Of a stretch of DNA of 64,000 bases, positions 34,609-45,937 are shown piece by piece. The translations under genes and the position numbers were made by a program. Below the pieces are notes generated by a model. It searched no databases. It saw only the letters and a program-made list of their open reading frames with translations, and was not told the DNA's origin. Positions within the stretch are counted from its first letter, which is position 1. Every line of letters starts with the position of its first letter. Origin of the DNA: Trifolium pratense (taxonomy: Eukaryota; Streptophyta; Magnoliopsida; Fabales; Fabaceae); NCBI RefSeq assembly GCF_020283565.1, contig NC_060061.1, positions 31,037,362-31,101,361 on the forward strand, given 5' to 3'.

Positions 34609-35178
34609 ATATTACCTACCAACATAAGTTAAACAAGTTCGGATAAACAACTTAATTAAGCATTTATAATACAACCAAATTGGTGTTTATATATAAGTTA
34701 TTTCTGTAATAAAAGATAAAATAAAGTCAAAGCGTTTTTGTTAGAATAGAAAATATTATATTATTATTTGTTGAAAAAATATCTTTATGATTAGGTTTGT
34801 TTATTCCTAGCCTTATAATTATAACTAAGAGATTTAGTTTAGATTTAAATATATTCGCTTGGTTATAAATACCAAGGTAGTCATACTATTTTATTATGTA
34901 AATAATGTAATTAGGTAATTAACATCATTATCAATAATATTCATCGTTCCTTATTATTTTCTCCTATTCTTTTACCAAAATACTACAAATTCAGCAGTTT
35001 TCATATAAGTTATAAGATGTTTTCATAAGTAGAGAGGTTATCGTTGTAAGCTGAAAACAGTTTATCTACTTGTCTATGGTATTTCCATAAACATTCCAAA
35101 ACAGTGTCGCAAGTGCTTATATCAGCAGTTAAACTCAAATAAGCAAATCCAAATAGGCCCGCAGAACAAAAGTACAAA
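34609..35178. repeat. Segment duplicated at 38280-38816
   Basis: Non-coding. Colinear with 38280-38816 at high identity apart from a small indel near 34940-34990. No gene recognised. Confidence 0.75.
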
Positions 35179-35186
35179 ACCTTGAG

Positions 35187-35689
35187 CAGAGGCGTCTCGC
35201 ACACATGTGCGAGGTGTGCGATGGCATCGGGCCTCAAAATTTTGAGGGCCTCAACTCAAAATTTTGAGGTCATATAATATTACTTATATATTATTTATAC
35301 CTATAAAATATCAAATGTATATTAATAGATTAATTTTTAGGCCCTAAAATAATAGTTATATATTGTTAATGTTCATAAAATATCATATGTATCAATACAT
35401 TAGTTATCTATAATCGTAAATATAGTTCTAGTCCATTTTAATCTTTGCATACAATTTGATCTTAGATTAGGATGTTCCTTTTTTACGTTATATACAAAAA
35501 TAATTATTTTGTATTTCTTGTTCCATTTAATTTAATGCAATTGATTTAATATTGATAATTTATATGTTTATAAGATTGATTTTTTTATATTATATGCAAT
35601 TTAAATCAACAATTTTTATTTATTTTTTTTTATTAAGGGGCCATTTTTATATTTTGCACAGAGTCTCCTAAAACTCGGAGACGCCCCTG
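35187..35689. mobile_element. hAT-type element, CAGGGGCGTCTC ends
   Basis: The ends CAGAGGCGTCTCGC and CTCGGAGACGCCCCTG are inverted and the perfect 8-bp TSD ACCTTGAG lies at 35179-35186 and 35690-35697. The paralogous empty site (AAAACCTTGAGTTTATAAC) is at 38810-38822. Non-coding. A fragment of the same family's right end is at 45874-45937. Confidence 0.93.
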
Positions 35690-35697
35690 ACCTTGAG

Positions 35698-36544
35698 TTT
35701 ATAACTCATCCTTCTATTACCACTAAAATCTAGATAATAAAACAGAACCAATGTACCAAAATTTGCAAGAAAGGATAAGAGGGCTATGCAATTTATGAAT
35801 AAACAATTTAAGGACAGTTAGACATGCAGTCTACATAATTGAATCTTCACAGCTGAGAAAATATTGGAATCACAGTTAGACATGCAGTCTGGCTCCTTAG
35901 AGTACCTCCAAATTTTACATTTCTATTCATACATGACTTATACATGACTTATTATCATTCATCATTTCTAGTTCAAATACCTAATTTTAATATCTAAAAA
36001 AAATAGTTTTGTCACTTGTTAAAAAGAATTAAAAATTTCGACATATTTTTGTTAATTAGTTAGGATTAATGAACCTAAAATAACTAATTTTAATATTTAT
36101 TTTTTAAAATTATTTTTAAGCATCGTAATTTAAAATTTGTAAAATAGCTTTATTATTTAATAAAATAATGTGTACTCATGACTATTCACAACCTTCAATG
36201 AAAAATGTATTATATATGTTCCACAAAAAATTGTCCGCTATATTTTATAATAGAACTGTGTCTAAAACGATGCCGACCTTAATAAATACCGTTCCACAAT
36301 TTTCTAAAAAAAATAACAAAATATATCTAACAATAATACTATTTCTTACAAGTCTAATTTTAAATTAAATTATTTCTTGCATGTTTATTTTTTATTTTTT
36401 TATGGACTCTTGCATGTTTATTTTAGACATAATAATATATTAATAGCAAGGAATAATATAATGACACGCAAGTCCCAAACAATCTGTGTATATATCTCAC
36501 GCTATGGGATGAATCAAACTCATTCCTCTCTCTTTCTCTAACTC
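35698..36544. other. Partly duplicated non-coding sequence
   Basis: 35698-35960 matches 38812-39060. 36164-36360 matches 54714-54910 (start ATAATGTGTACTCATGACTA) at about 97%; both show the same 60-codon plus-strand frame, of no known family. A micro-insertion is at 36375-36424. Confidence 0.7.
36375..36424. mobile_element. Micro-insertion (16 bp) between 17-bp direct repeats
   Basis: TCTTGCATGTTTATTTT at 36375-36391 and 36408-36424 flanks TTATTTTTTTATGGAC. Confidence 0.55.
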
Positions 36545-36552
36545 TATAAATA
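36545..36552 (+). promoter_or_regulatory. TATA box upstream of the NHL inverted repeat
   Basis: TATAAATA in a CT-rich context (CTCTCTTTCTCTAACTC upstream, CCTTCCTTCC downstream) about 350 bp before the NHL arm. A similar box sits in front of the second NHL palindrome at 44678. Confidence 0.45.
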
Positions 36553-36889
36553 AACAATACTAGTTGTTATTCACATTCACCAGCCCTTCCTTCCAAAGGT
36601 ATTGCCTGAAACTAGGTGACAAACTTTCCTTCCCCCTCCTCTCGAATCAATCTCCTTTTCTCTCCTAACTTGCAAACAAGACCTTTGGCTTTAGGTGATG
36701 ATGATCTAAGTTTTAGATTTGGATCCTCTCTTTTCTTCTTCTAACCACAAACCCTCTCCAAATCTCCCTATTTTTGTTATTCCCTCTTCAAAAACAAAAA
36801 TTACTAATAATGAATTGAAAGCAACAGAGACGAAATTACAACACTGCCCCTCTTCATTATGCAGACAAATAACATCGTTTCTCGGAAGG

Positions 36890-37640
36890 TAATATCTCTG
36901 TCCTTCACACACTCTCCTTTCATTATTTTTTTTTAATTAATCACATTGGCAAATTGGAAAAGACTTTTCTTTGATTCCTCAAAACTCCTCGTAACCCTTT
37001 CTCTGCTCATTTTTGTTATTTATTTCGCCTTGTCAATTAAACCAGTCAAACCAAAATTTGTCATGTATAAAATTAAAATAGATAAATTAAACATTTACGG
37101 AACCGTTGTGAACTCCAGAATTAAAATATATTTAATATCCATAAACCCAAACAAAAAAACTGACATAAATTATAAAGAATTTCATATTTATGCAGCTTAC
37201 GATAACTATAACATAACTTCGGAATCCATTACACTACCATTCCCACTTAACAAATAATACAAGATATTATTACCTTGTTCTCCTTGTTTGAATGGTAGTG
37301 TAATGGATTCGGATGTTATGTTATAGGTATTGTAAAGTGCATAAATATGAAATTTTTTATAATTTATGTCCGCTTTTTTGTTTGGGTTTATGAATATTAA
37401 ATATATTTTGATTCTGGAGTTCACACTGATTTCAGAAATGTTTAATTTATCTATTTTAATTTTATAGATGACAAATTTTGGTTTGATTGGTTTAATTGAC
37501 AAGGCGAAATAAATAACAAAAATGAGCAGAGAAAGGGTTACGAGGAGTTTTGAGGAACCAAAGAAAAGTCTTTTTCAATTTGCCAATGATTAATTAATGA
37601 AAGAGAGGAGAGTGTGTGAGGGACAAAGTTATTACCTTTC
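36890..37640. pseudogene. NDR1/HIN1-like fragment duplicated as a tail-to-tail palindrome
   Basis: The plus arm (about 36890-37250) encodes NWKRLFFDSSKLLVTLSLLI, a membrane span, PKFVMYKIKIDKLNIYGTVV, SRIKIYLISINPNKKTDINY and FHIYAAYDNYNITSESITLPF, the N-terminal two thirds of an NHL/LEA_2 protein. The minus arm (about 37290-37640) is its inverted copy at roughly 90% identity, also reading NPNKKADINYKKFHIY. The spacer is about 45 bp. Neither arm has an ATG at the N-terminus nor the C-terminal strands of the domain. The arms continue outward into the leader sequence (GGTAATA...CACACACTCTC) on both sides. As a coding gene it is dead; as DNA it is a 350-bp-arm palindrome downstream of a TATA box. 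NHL proteins are membrane-anchored and defence-linked. Confidence 0.75.
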
Positions 37641-37713
37641 GGGCTCGGATGATGTAAATCTTTGTCATTGACAACAGCAGGATATGATGTGTAGCTTCTT
37701 CCTTGAAATCAAC
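37636..37713 (-). pseudogene. IAA-amino-acid hydrolase exon fragment (second copy)
   Basis: Same fusion of hydrolase exon sequence to NHL leader as at 33653-33737 but without the 7-bp duplication. It keeps the one-base loss after GAAGAAG that shifts the hydrolase frame. Confidence 0.6.
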
Positions 37714-37999
37714 ATATGATATACATTCTATGTACACTTGCTTGTCCTTCAATAAATCATGTAGTAGTAAATATTTTTTTTAGATTAATTTTGTATATAG
37801 ATGAAAAATAGAAAATATTAACATATGCTTTAAGTGTATAGACCGTTTAAGTAATTCATCGAACTGTGAGATTCAACTCGCTAAAACTTTTTATTATAAA
37901 AAATAACTCGTCTCAATTTTATGACGAGAAATTGACACTTTTCTTGAATATACTTAACTTTTAAGTGCATACATGAATGATACATAAGTAAAAGGGGTT

Positions 38000-38275
38000 T
38001 TACTTAATATTGTGCTTATTTAAGTACAACTCAGCAACAGTAGTGTGTAGAGCTGCTCCAATTGAAAGAATGAAAAATGGAGAGTGTGGGGTGTGAATTG
38101 ATCCTATTTTCTCATTTCTGATTCCAATGGAATAATACATTCCAGGAATCACTTCTTGATAAAATGCAAAGTCTTCACCTGCCATGACCCTCTTGGCTTC
38201 ATGGACATTGTTTGGACCGAGCAGCAGTCGGCCAACTCTTTCGACAATGATGTGTAGTCTTCTTCCTTGAAATCA
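38000..38275 (-). pseudogene. IAA-amino-acid hydrolase 3' end (second copy)
   Basis: Encodes VMAGEDFAFYQEVIPGMYYS, IGIRNEKIGSIHTPHSPFF and IGAALHTTVAELYL to a stop at 38000. It lacks the foldback present in the 34-kb copy. Upstream, a deletion of about 40 bp removes the VVNDKDLH segment and breaks the frame, and the residues normally between SPFF and IGAA are missing as in the other copy. A relic of a tandem hydrolase array. Confidence 0.8.
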
Positions 38276-39065
38276 AATATTACCTACCAACATAAGTTAA
38301 ACAAGTTCGGATAAACAGCTTAATTAAGCATTTATAATACAACCAAATTGGTGTTTATATATAAGCTATTTCTGTAATAAAAGATAAAATAAAGTCAAAG
38401 TGTTTTTGTTAGAATAGAAAATATTATATTATTATTTGTTGAGAAAATATCTTTATGATTAAGTTTGTTTATTCCTAGCCTTATAATTATAACTAAGAGA
38501 TTTAGTTTAGATTTAAATATATTCGCTTGGTTATAAATACCAAGGTAGTCAATACTATTTTATTATGTAAATAATGTAATTAGGTCATTAACATCATTAT
38601 CAATAATATTCATTGTTCCTTGTTGTTTTCATATAAGTTATAAGATGTTTTCATAAGTAGAGAGGTTATCATTCTAAGTTGAAAACAATTTATCTACATG
38701 TCTATGGTATTTCCATAAACATTCCAAAACAGTGTCGCAAGTGCTTATATTAGCGGTTAAACTCAAATAAGCAAATCCAAATAGGCCCGCAGAACAAAAG
38801 TACAAAACCTTGAGTTTATAACTCATCCTTCTATTACCACTAAAATCTAGATAATAAAACAGAACCAGTGTACTAAAATTTGCAAGAAAGGATGAATAAA
38901 CAATTTAAGGACAGTTAGACATGCAGTCTACATAATTGAATCTTCACAGCTGAGAAAATATTGGAATCACAGTTAGACATGCAGTCTGGCTCCTTAGAGT
39001 ACCTCCAAATTTTACATTTCTATTCATACATGACTTATACATGACTTATTATCATTCATCATTTC
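38276..39065. repeat. Segmental duplication of 34.6-35.9 kb
   Basis: Colinear with 34608-35960 minus the hAT element. Non-coding. Confidence 0.8.
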
Positions 39066-39836
39066 TAGTTCAAAAACATTAATTCATACATGACTTGTCT
39101 ATTCATATTAATTCATATCATATTTTTAGTATAAGATAAAAGTAAATGATTTCTATTGGTGTCACATAAATAACCGACATTTATATTCATACATGACTTA
39201 TCATTCATCAAAGCAAGTCACTTTGTGTAGGACCATATCCATTCTAGTTCAAAAACAAAATGGTCACGCCACATAATCGTGCAGGAATATATATCTACTT
39301 TGGTCTAAAATCAAAATAGTCATGGAGCACTAATAACATTAATTCACACATGACTTACATTGTCTAAAAATTTATATATCTGCTTTGTCTATTTTTTTTT
39401 ATAATATTACAACTTTTGAATTAGACATATGTTTATATTGTAACCAAAAGACATATGTTTATATATTTAATTTGTATAAAATGTAAAGTGTAAAACTTTT
39501 TCAACCACACATCCAATTAAATTATGCCATGTAGTATTTGTGGAAATATTTAAAAGTGGCATTATAGATTTATAGTGTATTTTAATTCAGTGTATGTGTC
39601 AAAATATTTAACACGTACCAATTAAACTTTATATGTATTTTTTAAGATATATACTTTACATCTCTTATACTAAAAAAATGCAAGTGTAAACAAACATATA
39701 AGTATATGCAGTATACTAAAGACAACTAGATTACCGTAAAAAAGAAAAAAAACTAAAGACAACTAAATACATGACAAGTTAATCTACACCTTTCATTAAA
39801 GGATTTTTGAAATTGATCAACGATGATTAGTTATAT
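39066..39836. other. No recognised gene
   Basis: AT-rich, with several TTCATACATGACTTAT repeats continuing from the duplicated block. Nothing coding. Confidence 0.45.
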
Positions 39837-40331
39837 AACGTAGGCAGGGCCGGCCAAGGCCCAGTGCAGGAGGTGCTACAGAGCTGGGCCTCTAATATCA
39901 AAATTTTCTCATCCCACCTACTCACTTTCTCCCTTACCCCTAGCAATTCAGAAAATGTTTTCCGAATCTTTTATAGTGTAAATTTTACACTAGAAAAACA
40001 GTTCGGAACGTATTTTTCGAATTTTTTTGTGCGCTAGGGGAGTAGGCGAGAAAGTGAGTGAGTGGATGAGAAAATTTCTCTATTTTCTGGGGGCCTCCAG
40101 TTTTTTGTATGCTGCAGTGTACCTAGTCCAATAAATGTTATATCTGTTAAAAAATAAAAAAAGGAAAGGGCCAAGTAAATGTTACCCTTTCTGTTCAACA
40201 AAATTAAAAGAAGGCCCAAGTAAAAACGTGGGAATGGTCCATCACATTAAAACGTTGTTCAAAGAAAAAGTTGTTGCTTCTTTTCCATACAAACCAGCAC
40301 CTCCACAGCTCCACTGCACTATTATTATTAA

Positions 40332-40738
40332 GGTTTAATTAGTCTTTTGGTCCCTTAAAGATATTTTAAGTTTCACAATGGTTCCTTAAAGAAAAAAAGA
40401 TCAGGATTAGTCCCTTAAAGACACATTTGTTTCTCAATTGGTCCTTTCCGTCAATTTTTTACAAAAAACGTTAGTTTTAGTAGACTGGATTGTGGATGTC
40501 ATTAAGTGTAAGTGGTCCACCAAAAACCTTATTAATTTTTAAAATTTTAACCATTTAAATTTTTTGTTATATTTTGAGTTAAAATTTAACGGAAAGGACC
40601 AATATGGCAAAAATATATGTCTTTAAGGGACCAATCCGAGTTTTTTTTTCTTTAAGGGACCAATCCGGGCCTTTTTTTCTTTAAGGGACCATTGTAAAAC
40701 CTAAAATGTCTTTAAGGGACCAATAGACTAATTAAGCC
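40332..40738. mobile_element. Mutator-like MITE, GGTCCCTTAAAG repeats
   Basis: The ends GGTTTAATTAGTC and GACTAATTAAGCC are inverted, with the perfect 9-bp TSD TATTATTAA at 40323-40331 and 40739-40747. GGTCCCTTAAAG repeats run in opposite directions in the two halves. Nested inside the hAT element. Confidence 0.92.
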
Positions 40739-40751
40739 TATTATTAACATA

Positions 40752-40793
40752 TGAATTTTTTTATTTTTTTGACTCAATTTGAATTTTTTTATT
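40752..40793. mobile_element. Micro-insertion (14 bp) between 14-bp direct repeats
   Basis: TGAATTTTTTTATT at 40752-40765 and 40780-40793 flanks TTTTTGACTCAATT. The repeats are T-rich, so slippage is harder to exclude than at the other sites. Confidence 0.5.
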
Positions 40794-41163
40794 GTTAGCT
40801 ACAAATTACAACGATATATATATATTTTTTCTATTATTGATGTGATTTATAATTTAAACGAGAACTTTTTTAATTTTTTTATTCAGAATCCATTTTTAAC
40901 ATTTAAGCCGGGCCTCCAAATAATTAGGACCGGCCCTGAACGTAGGAGAAATGACGATTCCATCAAGTTTGACCAAGTTAACTCGATGTAAAATTATTTT
41001 TTTCTGAGTTTTTAGAAAACGAGTTTACATCCGATTTAACGCATTTTTCATCCCTAAAAACATAGAATAAGATGATTTCAACAACCAAGCTTTTTAGGAT
41101 TAAATATGTTTTTGATCCCTATAAAATGAGGACTTTCTATATTTAGTCCTTACTTAATTTTTA

Positions 41164-41479
41164 GGTTAATTGCATATTTAGTCCTTAAGTTTATTTTAGT
41201 TTCAATTTGGTCTCTTATGTTTAAAAAGTTTCAAGTTAGTCCTTTTAATCAAATTTCAATTTAAATCGTCAAGTTGACTAATAGATTTGCATACGCTGAC
41301 AACTTGGGAAGGTGTAACAACATGAAGGTTTTAGACAAAATTAACTCAAAATTTAACGAAAATGACGAACTAATTATGTTGAAATCAGTAATGTAAGGAA
41401 CCAACTTTAAACTTTTCAAACGCAAGGAATCAAGTTGAAACTTAAAATAAACGTAATGAAGCAAATATGCAATTAAACC
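41164..41479. mobile_element. Mutator-like MITE, TTTAGTCCTT type
   Basis: The ends GGTTAATTGCATATTTAGTC and GCAAATATGCAATTAAACC are inverted, with the perfect 9-bp TSD TAATTTTTA at 41155-41163 and 41480-41488. It is inserted in another TTTTAGTC-type repeat (41100-41540). Confidence 0.88.
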
Positions 41480-41539
41480 TAATTTTTATTATATTTTTAG
41501 TCTCAATAAAAAATTTCTTGCACATATAGTTTTAGTCCT

Positions 41540-42619
41540 TGCCAACTTAAGATGGAGTGTATTCACATTAATATGGACATTTGGAACATGGAGAAAGCGA
41601 CAAGGATCTGATGCGCGGCGTGGTTGCGATTTGTATATAATGTTTCTCAGAATTTTGAAAAGGGTTCGGATTTTGGAGGCAAAATAGTGACTGAAAGGCT
41701 GAAGCATTGGTTTTCTCTGCAAGTTCCAGTGGTTTTGAAGTGGAGATTGATCAGTATCAAGTCATCCAACACCATGTAAGAAGTTTCAAGGAAGTTGGAG
41801 CTGAAGATTGATCAAAGATTCATGGGAAACTAAGTCCCTAGTGAGGTTGGGTCTGGTTTGGAAGCTAAGCTATGTAAACTCTATGTGATTTCCTTTATTG
41901 TAACAAATTTCTCATATAATGCTATACAATGAATTTTGAGTTTAAAGCCTTCTTGCAATTGATCATTGTTTAGATTGATTCTTGATTTCGATTATGTATG
42001 AGAATATGAATTGGAATCTGATATGAATTCATTGTGCACTAGTTGATTCTTTTGAGAAATTGGATGAATTAGTGTAATTAGGAATTAACAAACCTAATTG
42101 ACTTCTTTACTTGTAATTTCTACCAAGAGATTGGGAAATCACAAGTAAAGGATAGTGCGAACTCATCAAGAGATTGAAGTTCGTCACAAGGTTAATTCAA
42201 TTGTAGCATTGAGAAATTCGTTGCGTTGTGGTAAAATTACACGCCGTTTGCATCGTTTAGCGACCTTTCTAAGATCCAACCTCCGTTCTAAATTGCATAC
42301 CAAAACATCTTACAAACTGAATTTCAAAGAATTTCCCCAATTATGTGTTTTAGTTCTTTAATATGTTCGGATATGATTGAATTGATCGAATAACCACAAT
42401 CCTCGTGGATCGATATTTTAAATACTACTTGAACGACAATCGTGCACTTGCGAAAAGTCATCACTCATGTCTCTCTTAAATTTATCGGTTCTCTCACTAA
42501 TAAAATATTCAACTTTTATTTTTTTAGGTAATTAATGTTAGAATTAACTGCCCTCTCACTTAACACAACATATATATGCAAACCAATTAGATTTAGTACT
42601 CTCTTAAGTCTCATTCAAA
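41540..42619. mobile_element. Probable decayed LTR-retrotransposon (Ty3/gypsy-like) remnant
   Basis: The stretch ACCACAATCCTCGTGGATCG, then AATACTACTTGAACGACAAT and CGTGCACTTGCG (about 42391-42453), resembles a conserved non-coding segment found in plant gypsy elements. No protein domain or LTR pair is visible, and the assignment rests on recognising that motif. Confidence 0.4.
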
Positions 42620-42628
42620 TTAAGTATT

Positions 42629-43623
42629 GGTTTAAATGCAGTTTTACCCTCCCTATTTTGAAAAATGCGGAATTTTACCCCCCTATTTTAAAATGAAGAA
42701 TTTTACCCCCCCATATTTTATAATTTGTTGGATTTTGTCCCCCCACCAAAATTTTGCACAAAATCTGCTTCTGAGCCTCAAGTTCAAAGCTTCACACAGA
42801 ACTCAATTTGGATCAATAATTCACCAAACTGGTACCGAAACGGCCGAAATCGAGTTAGTTTTCCACAGAATCAAACTCCACTAAATTTGGAGTTACAGAG
42901 AGAGAGATTAATTACTGTTTTAGTGAAGGTATGTTCAAATTAATTATCTTATGAAACTACTACTGGTATTTTCGTCATTCCTCTCAGCCTGTAGCTCATT
43001 TTTTAATACTAATTACATGTATGGAAATCTAACGAAATTACCCTTGTTGGCATTTCAATTTCGTCGAATTTGGAGTTACGATGTGTTCGGTAGACGATGT
43101 TGAATTTGAAGATCACAAGTAGATTTCTGCAGAATTAGTAATTGGACAGACCTTCACTAAAACGGTAATTAATCTCTCTCTGTAACTCCAAATTTAGTGG
43201 GGTTTGATTCTGTGGAAAGCTAACTCGATTACGGTCATTTCGGTAGCTGTTTGGTGAATTATGGATCCAAATTGAGTTGTATGCGAAACTTTGAAGTTGT
43301 GACTCGAAAGCAGATTTTTTGCAGAATTTTGGGGGACATACCTTCACAAAAACGGTAATTAATCTCTCTTTGTAACTCCAAATTCAGTGGGGTTTGATTA
43401 TGTGGAAAGATAACTCTATTACGGTCATTTCGGTATCCTTTTGGTGAATTATTGATCAAAATTGAGTTGTGTGCGAAGTTTTAAAGTTGTGACTCGAAAG
43501 CAGAATTTTAGGGGGGGCAAAATCCAAAACATTATAAAACAGGGGGTAAAAATCCGCGTTTTAAACAAGGGGGGGTAAAATTCCGATTTAATCAAAACAG
43601 AGGGGCAAAACTGCATTTAAGCC
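42629..43623. mobile_element. Mutator-like non-autonomous element (family 1, copy D)
   Basis: The ends GGTTTAAATGCA and TGCATTTAAGCC are inverted and the perfect 9-bp TSD TTAAGTATT lies at 42620-42628 and 43624-43632. The arms match copies A and B. Open frames within are repeat translations. Confidence 0.92.
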
Positions 43624-43632
43624 TTAAGTATT

Positions 43633-44670
43633 CAAATCAATTAGGTTGTTCCATTTATTCTGGCCATTTTCAGTCTCATGATTCAGAGGCCCTGAAAAAT
43701 ATTTTCTAAATTGCAGTGATTGAAAAAACAAACCCACCAAAACATAGTTCGGTTATCGAAGGATTCTAATGACAATCAATCATCAAGAGAGAAACTCTCA
43801 TAGACTTAAAAAATTAATGGCAAAAAAGTACGTAAGTTTTATATTTAGAAATCATCATAATAAGGATTGTGGGCGCTGTAGTTGTACTAGAGAGTATATA
43901 GTCCCACGAAATTTTGATCTTTCGAATTGATTATTCTTAGTGTTAGCGAGGGTGTAGAATCTGTAGAGTATTCATAAAGGACAAAGAGAGGCTAATCAAA
44001 CGTTAAGTTATTTAAAAATCTAACATAAAGTCAAGTTAACTATGTAATAATTGAGCTGAGTTTTGATTAATCGTATTTGGTTTAAATGTCTCATAAGTCG
44101 AGTCATTACGTTAAGGAAATTACGTTGAAAATTATGTTAAGAAGGCATTTTTATTTCGTTGCGAAACTATGAATTTTAAATGTTGAGTCTTGTTATGGTT
44201 TTAAGAAGTTATTAATTTTCTATTACTTGTTTGATCATCCGTATGACGGTGTTTATTAATGTTTTATTCTTATTGCATTATGATCTATATTTTATTTGTG
44301 AATTCATCTCACTCTCATTTTTACTTGGCCCTACGATATACAATCATAGACTTTCAGGTAAAGAATCGTCCTTAATTGTTGAATCTCGGAGATGGATTTA
44401 GGAGGCTAACTTCTTTACCACTTTCCATTTTATTTTTTTTCGGACGCCGGGGTATTCAAATATAAATATTTTATGTTAATCAAATAAATCCTCTGTTTTA
44501 TCCTCTGCTTCCAATTGGCCGTTTTAAATATTTTCAGTTAATAAGTGGAATTGGAATACATATAAATCAAAACAAAACTTGTGTAAATGAGTAGTATCTC
44601 ACTAGTTGTCTATGATTGTGGACGCCACGTCTTACTCTTAGGGTAAACACACACTATATACTAGTTAGTA
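43633..44670. other. No recognised gene
   Basis: Non-coding. 43960-44020 (GTAGAGTATTCATAAAGGAC, AGGCTAATCAAACGTTA) matches 60040-60090, and its first part is the empty version of the micro-insertion at 60000-60053. Confidence 0.45.
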
Positions 44671-44677
44671 TTTTGTC

Positions 44678-44685
44678 TATAAATA
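44678..44685 (+). promoter_or_regulatory. TATA box upstream of the second NHL palindrome
   Basis: TATAAATA followed by a CT-rich leader-like tract that shares CACACACTCTCCT and CCTTCATT with the leader at 36.9 kb. It suggests the original NHL promoter was carried with the duplicated fragments. Confidence 0.45.
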
Positions 44686-44984
44686 ACCCTTTCAATTCTT
44701 CTTCATCACACACTCTCCTCTCCCTTCATTTTACACATATCTCTTTCATCAATCTTCCTAGCTTCTAAGATAATTATTTTTCCTTGTATTCTTTGTTTTA
44801 TTAAAATTCAGCACCGATGAAAGAAGCTACGAAGATTGAACCTCCTTGTATTCTTTCTTTTCTTCTTCTAACCATAGCCCTCTCCAAATCCCCCTATTGC
44901 TACAAAACTTCTAAAATTATGCTCCCACCTCCAAAGCTATCTTTTGTTTGAACCTGTGAATAGTGTGGATCCGGATTTGATTTA

Positions 44985-45845
44985 AATTATGGTAGAACAC
45001 ATAAGTTAAATCCATTTTCAAAACAAAATGCACAATCATAGGTCACTTCGATGTTATATCGAGCTAACATTCAGTCAGTGACTTTCCATCAAAGATTTCC
45101 AACAACTATAATTGTCAACCTCAAACTTTCATAAGTTTGAGCTTGACTCAAATCATAACAGACAGAAAGTGGAATAATCACACCATTCCCACTTAAAGAA
45201 GAAGAAGATAAGATATCGGTTTCTAGTTCTCCTTGGTTGTAGGGTGGCACAACTGATTCCGTTGTTATCTTGTGATCGTTATAAATTACATAAATATGAA
45301 ATTCATCATATTTTTTGCAAGCTTTTATATTTGGTATTTATCTCACATTTACTTATAAACCTGCAAAACCACAATTCTCGCTCATGGAAAATTTAAATAT
45401 GATTGATAAATGTCTATTTTTGTGAGCGAAAATTCGGGCTTTGTTGGATTATAAGTAAATGTGACATAAATACCAAATAGAAAAGCTCGCATAAATTATG
45501 ATGAATTTCATATTTATGCAACTTATAATGATCACATGATAACAATAAAATCAATTGTGCCACCCTACAACCAATGAGAACTAGAACCTGATATATTGTC
45601 TTGTTCTTTAAGTGAGAATGGTGTGATTATTCTACTTTTGTCCGTCGAGCTCAAACTTATGGAAGTTTGAGGTTGACAACTTTAATTGTTAGAAAACTTC
45701 GATGGAAAATTGCTGATTGGATGTCAGATCCATATATCATCGAAGTGACATGTGTTTGTTTGTTTCTTTTGAAAATGGAAGCCCTCACTTGACTTCAAAA
45801 CAGGGTATTATGTGTTCTACTATAATTTAAATCAATCCGAATCCT
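44985..45845. pseudogene. NDR1/HIN1-like fragment duplicated as a head-to-head palindrome
   Basis: The arms 44985-45395 and about 45400-45845 are inverted copies (about 80% identity by eye). The plus arm encodes, with stops, INYDEFHIYATYNDHMIT, VPPYNQ and ILSCSLSENGVI; the minus arm encodes YDEFHIYVIYNDHKITTESV and VPPYNQGELETDI. These are C-terminal LEA_2 segments, matching the NYKEFHIYAAYDNYNITSES part at 37.2 kb. Both arms carry stop codons within the domain. Compared with the palindrome at 36.9-37.6 kb the orientation is opposite and the gene part partly different, so the two palindromes arose separately or rearranged independently. Confidence 0.7.
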
Positions 45846-45873
45846 CAACAGGGTATTAAGTGTTTTTTAAATT

Positions 45874-45937
45874 TTTTTTATTAAGGGGCCACTTTTATAT
45901 TTTGCACAGAGCCTCCTAAAACTCGGAGACGCCCCTG
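45874..45937. mobile_element. Right-end fragment of the CAGGGGCGTCTC hAT family
   Basis: Matches 35625-35689 (TTATTAAGGGGCCA to GGAGACGCCCCTG) with a few substitutions. The left part of the element is missing. Confidence 0.8.

Larger units (their letters stand above)
39845..40938. mobile_element. hAT-type element, CAGGGCCGGCC ends
   Basis: The ends CAGGGCCGGCC and GGACCGGCCCTG are inverted and the perfect 8-bp TSD AACGTAGG lies at 39837-39844 and 40939-40946. No transposase frame. It contains a nested Mutator-like MITE (40332-40738) and a micro-insertion. Confidence 0.92.

Noticed and set aside
36168..36368. 60-codon frame repeated at 54684-54941
   Set aside because: Conserved only because the DNA segment is duplicated; no start context, no family resemblance.
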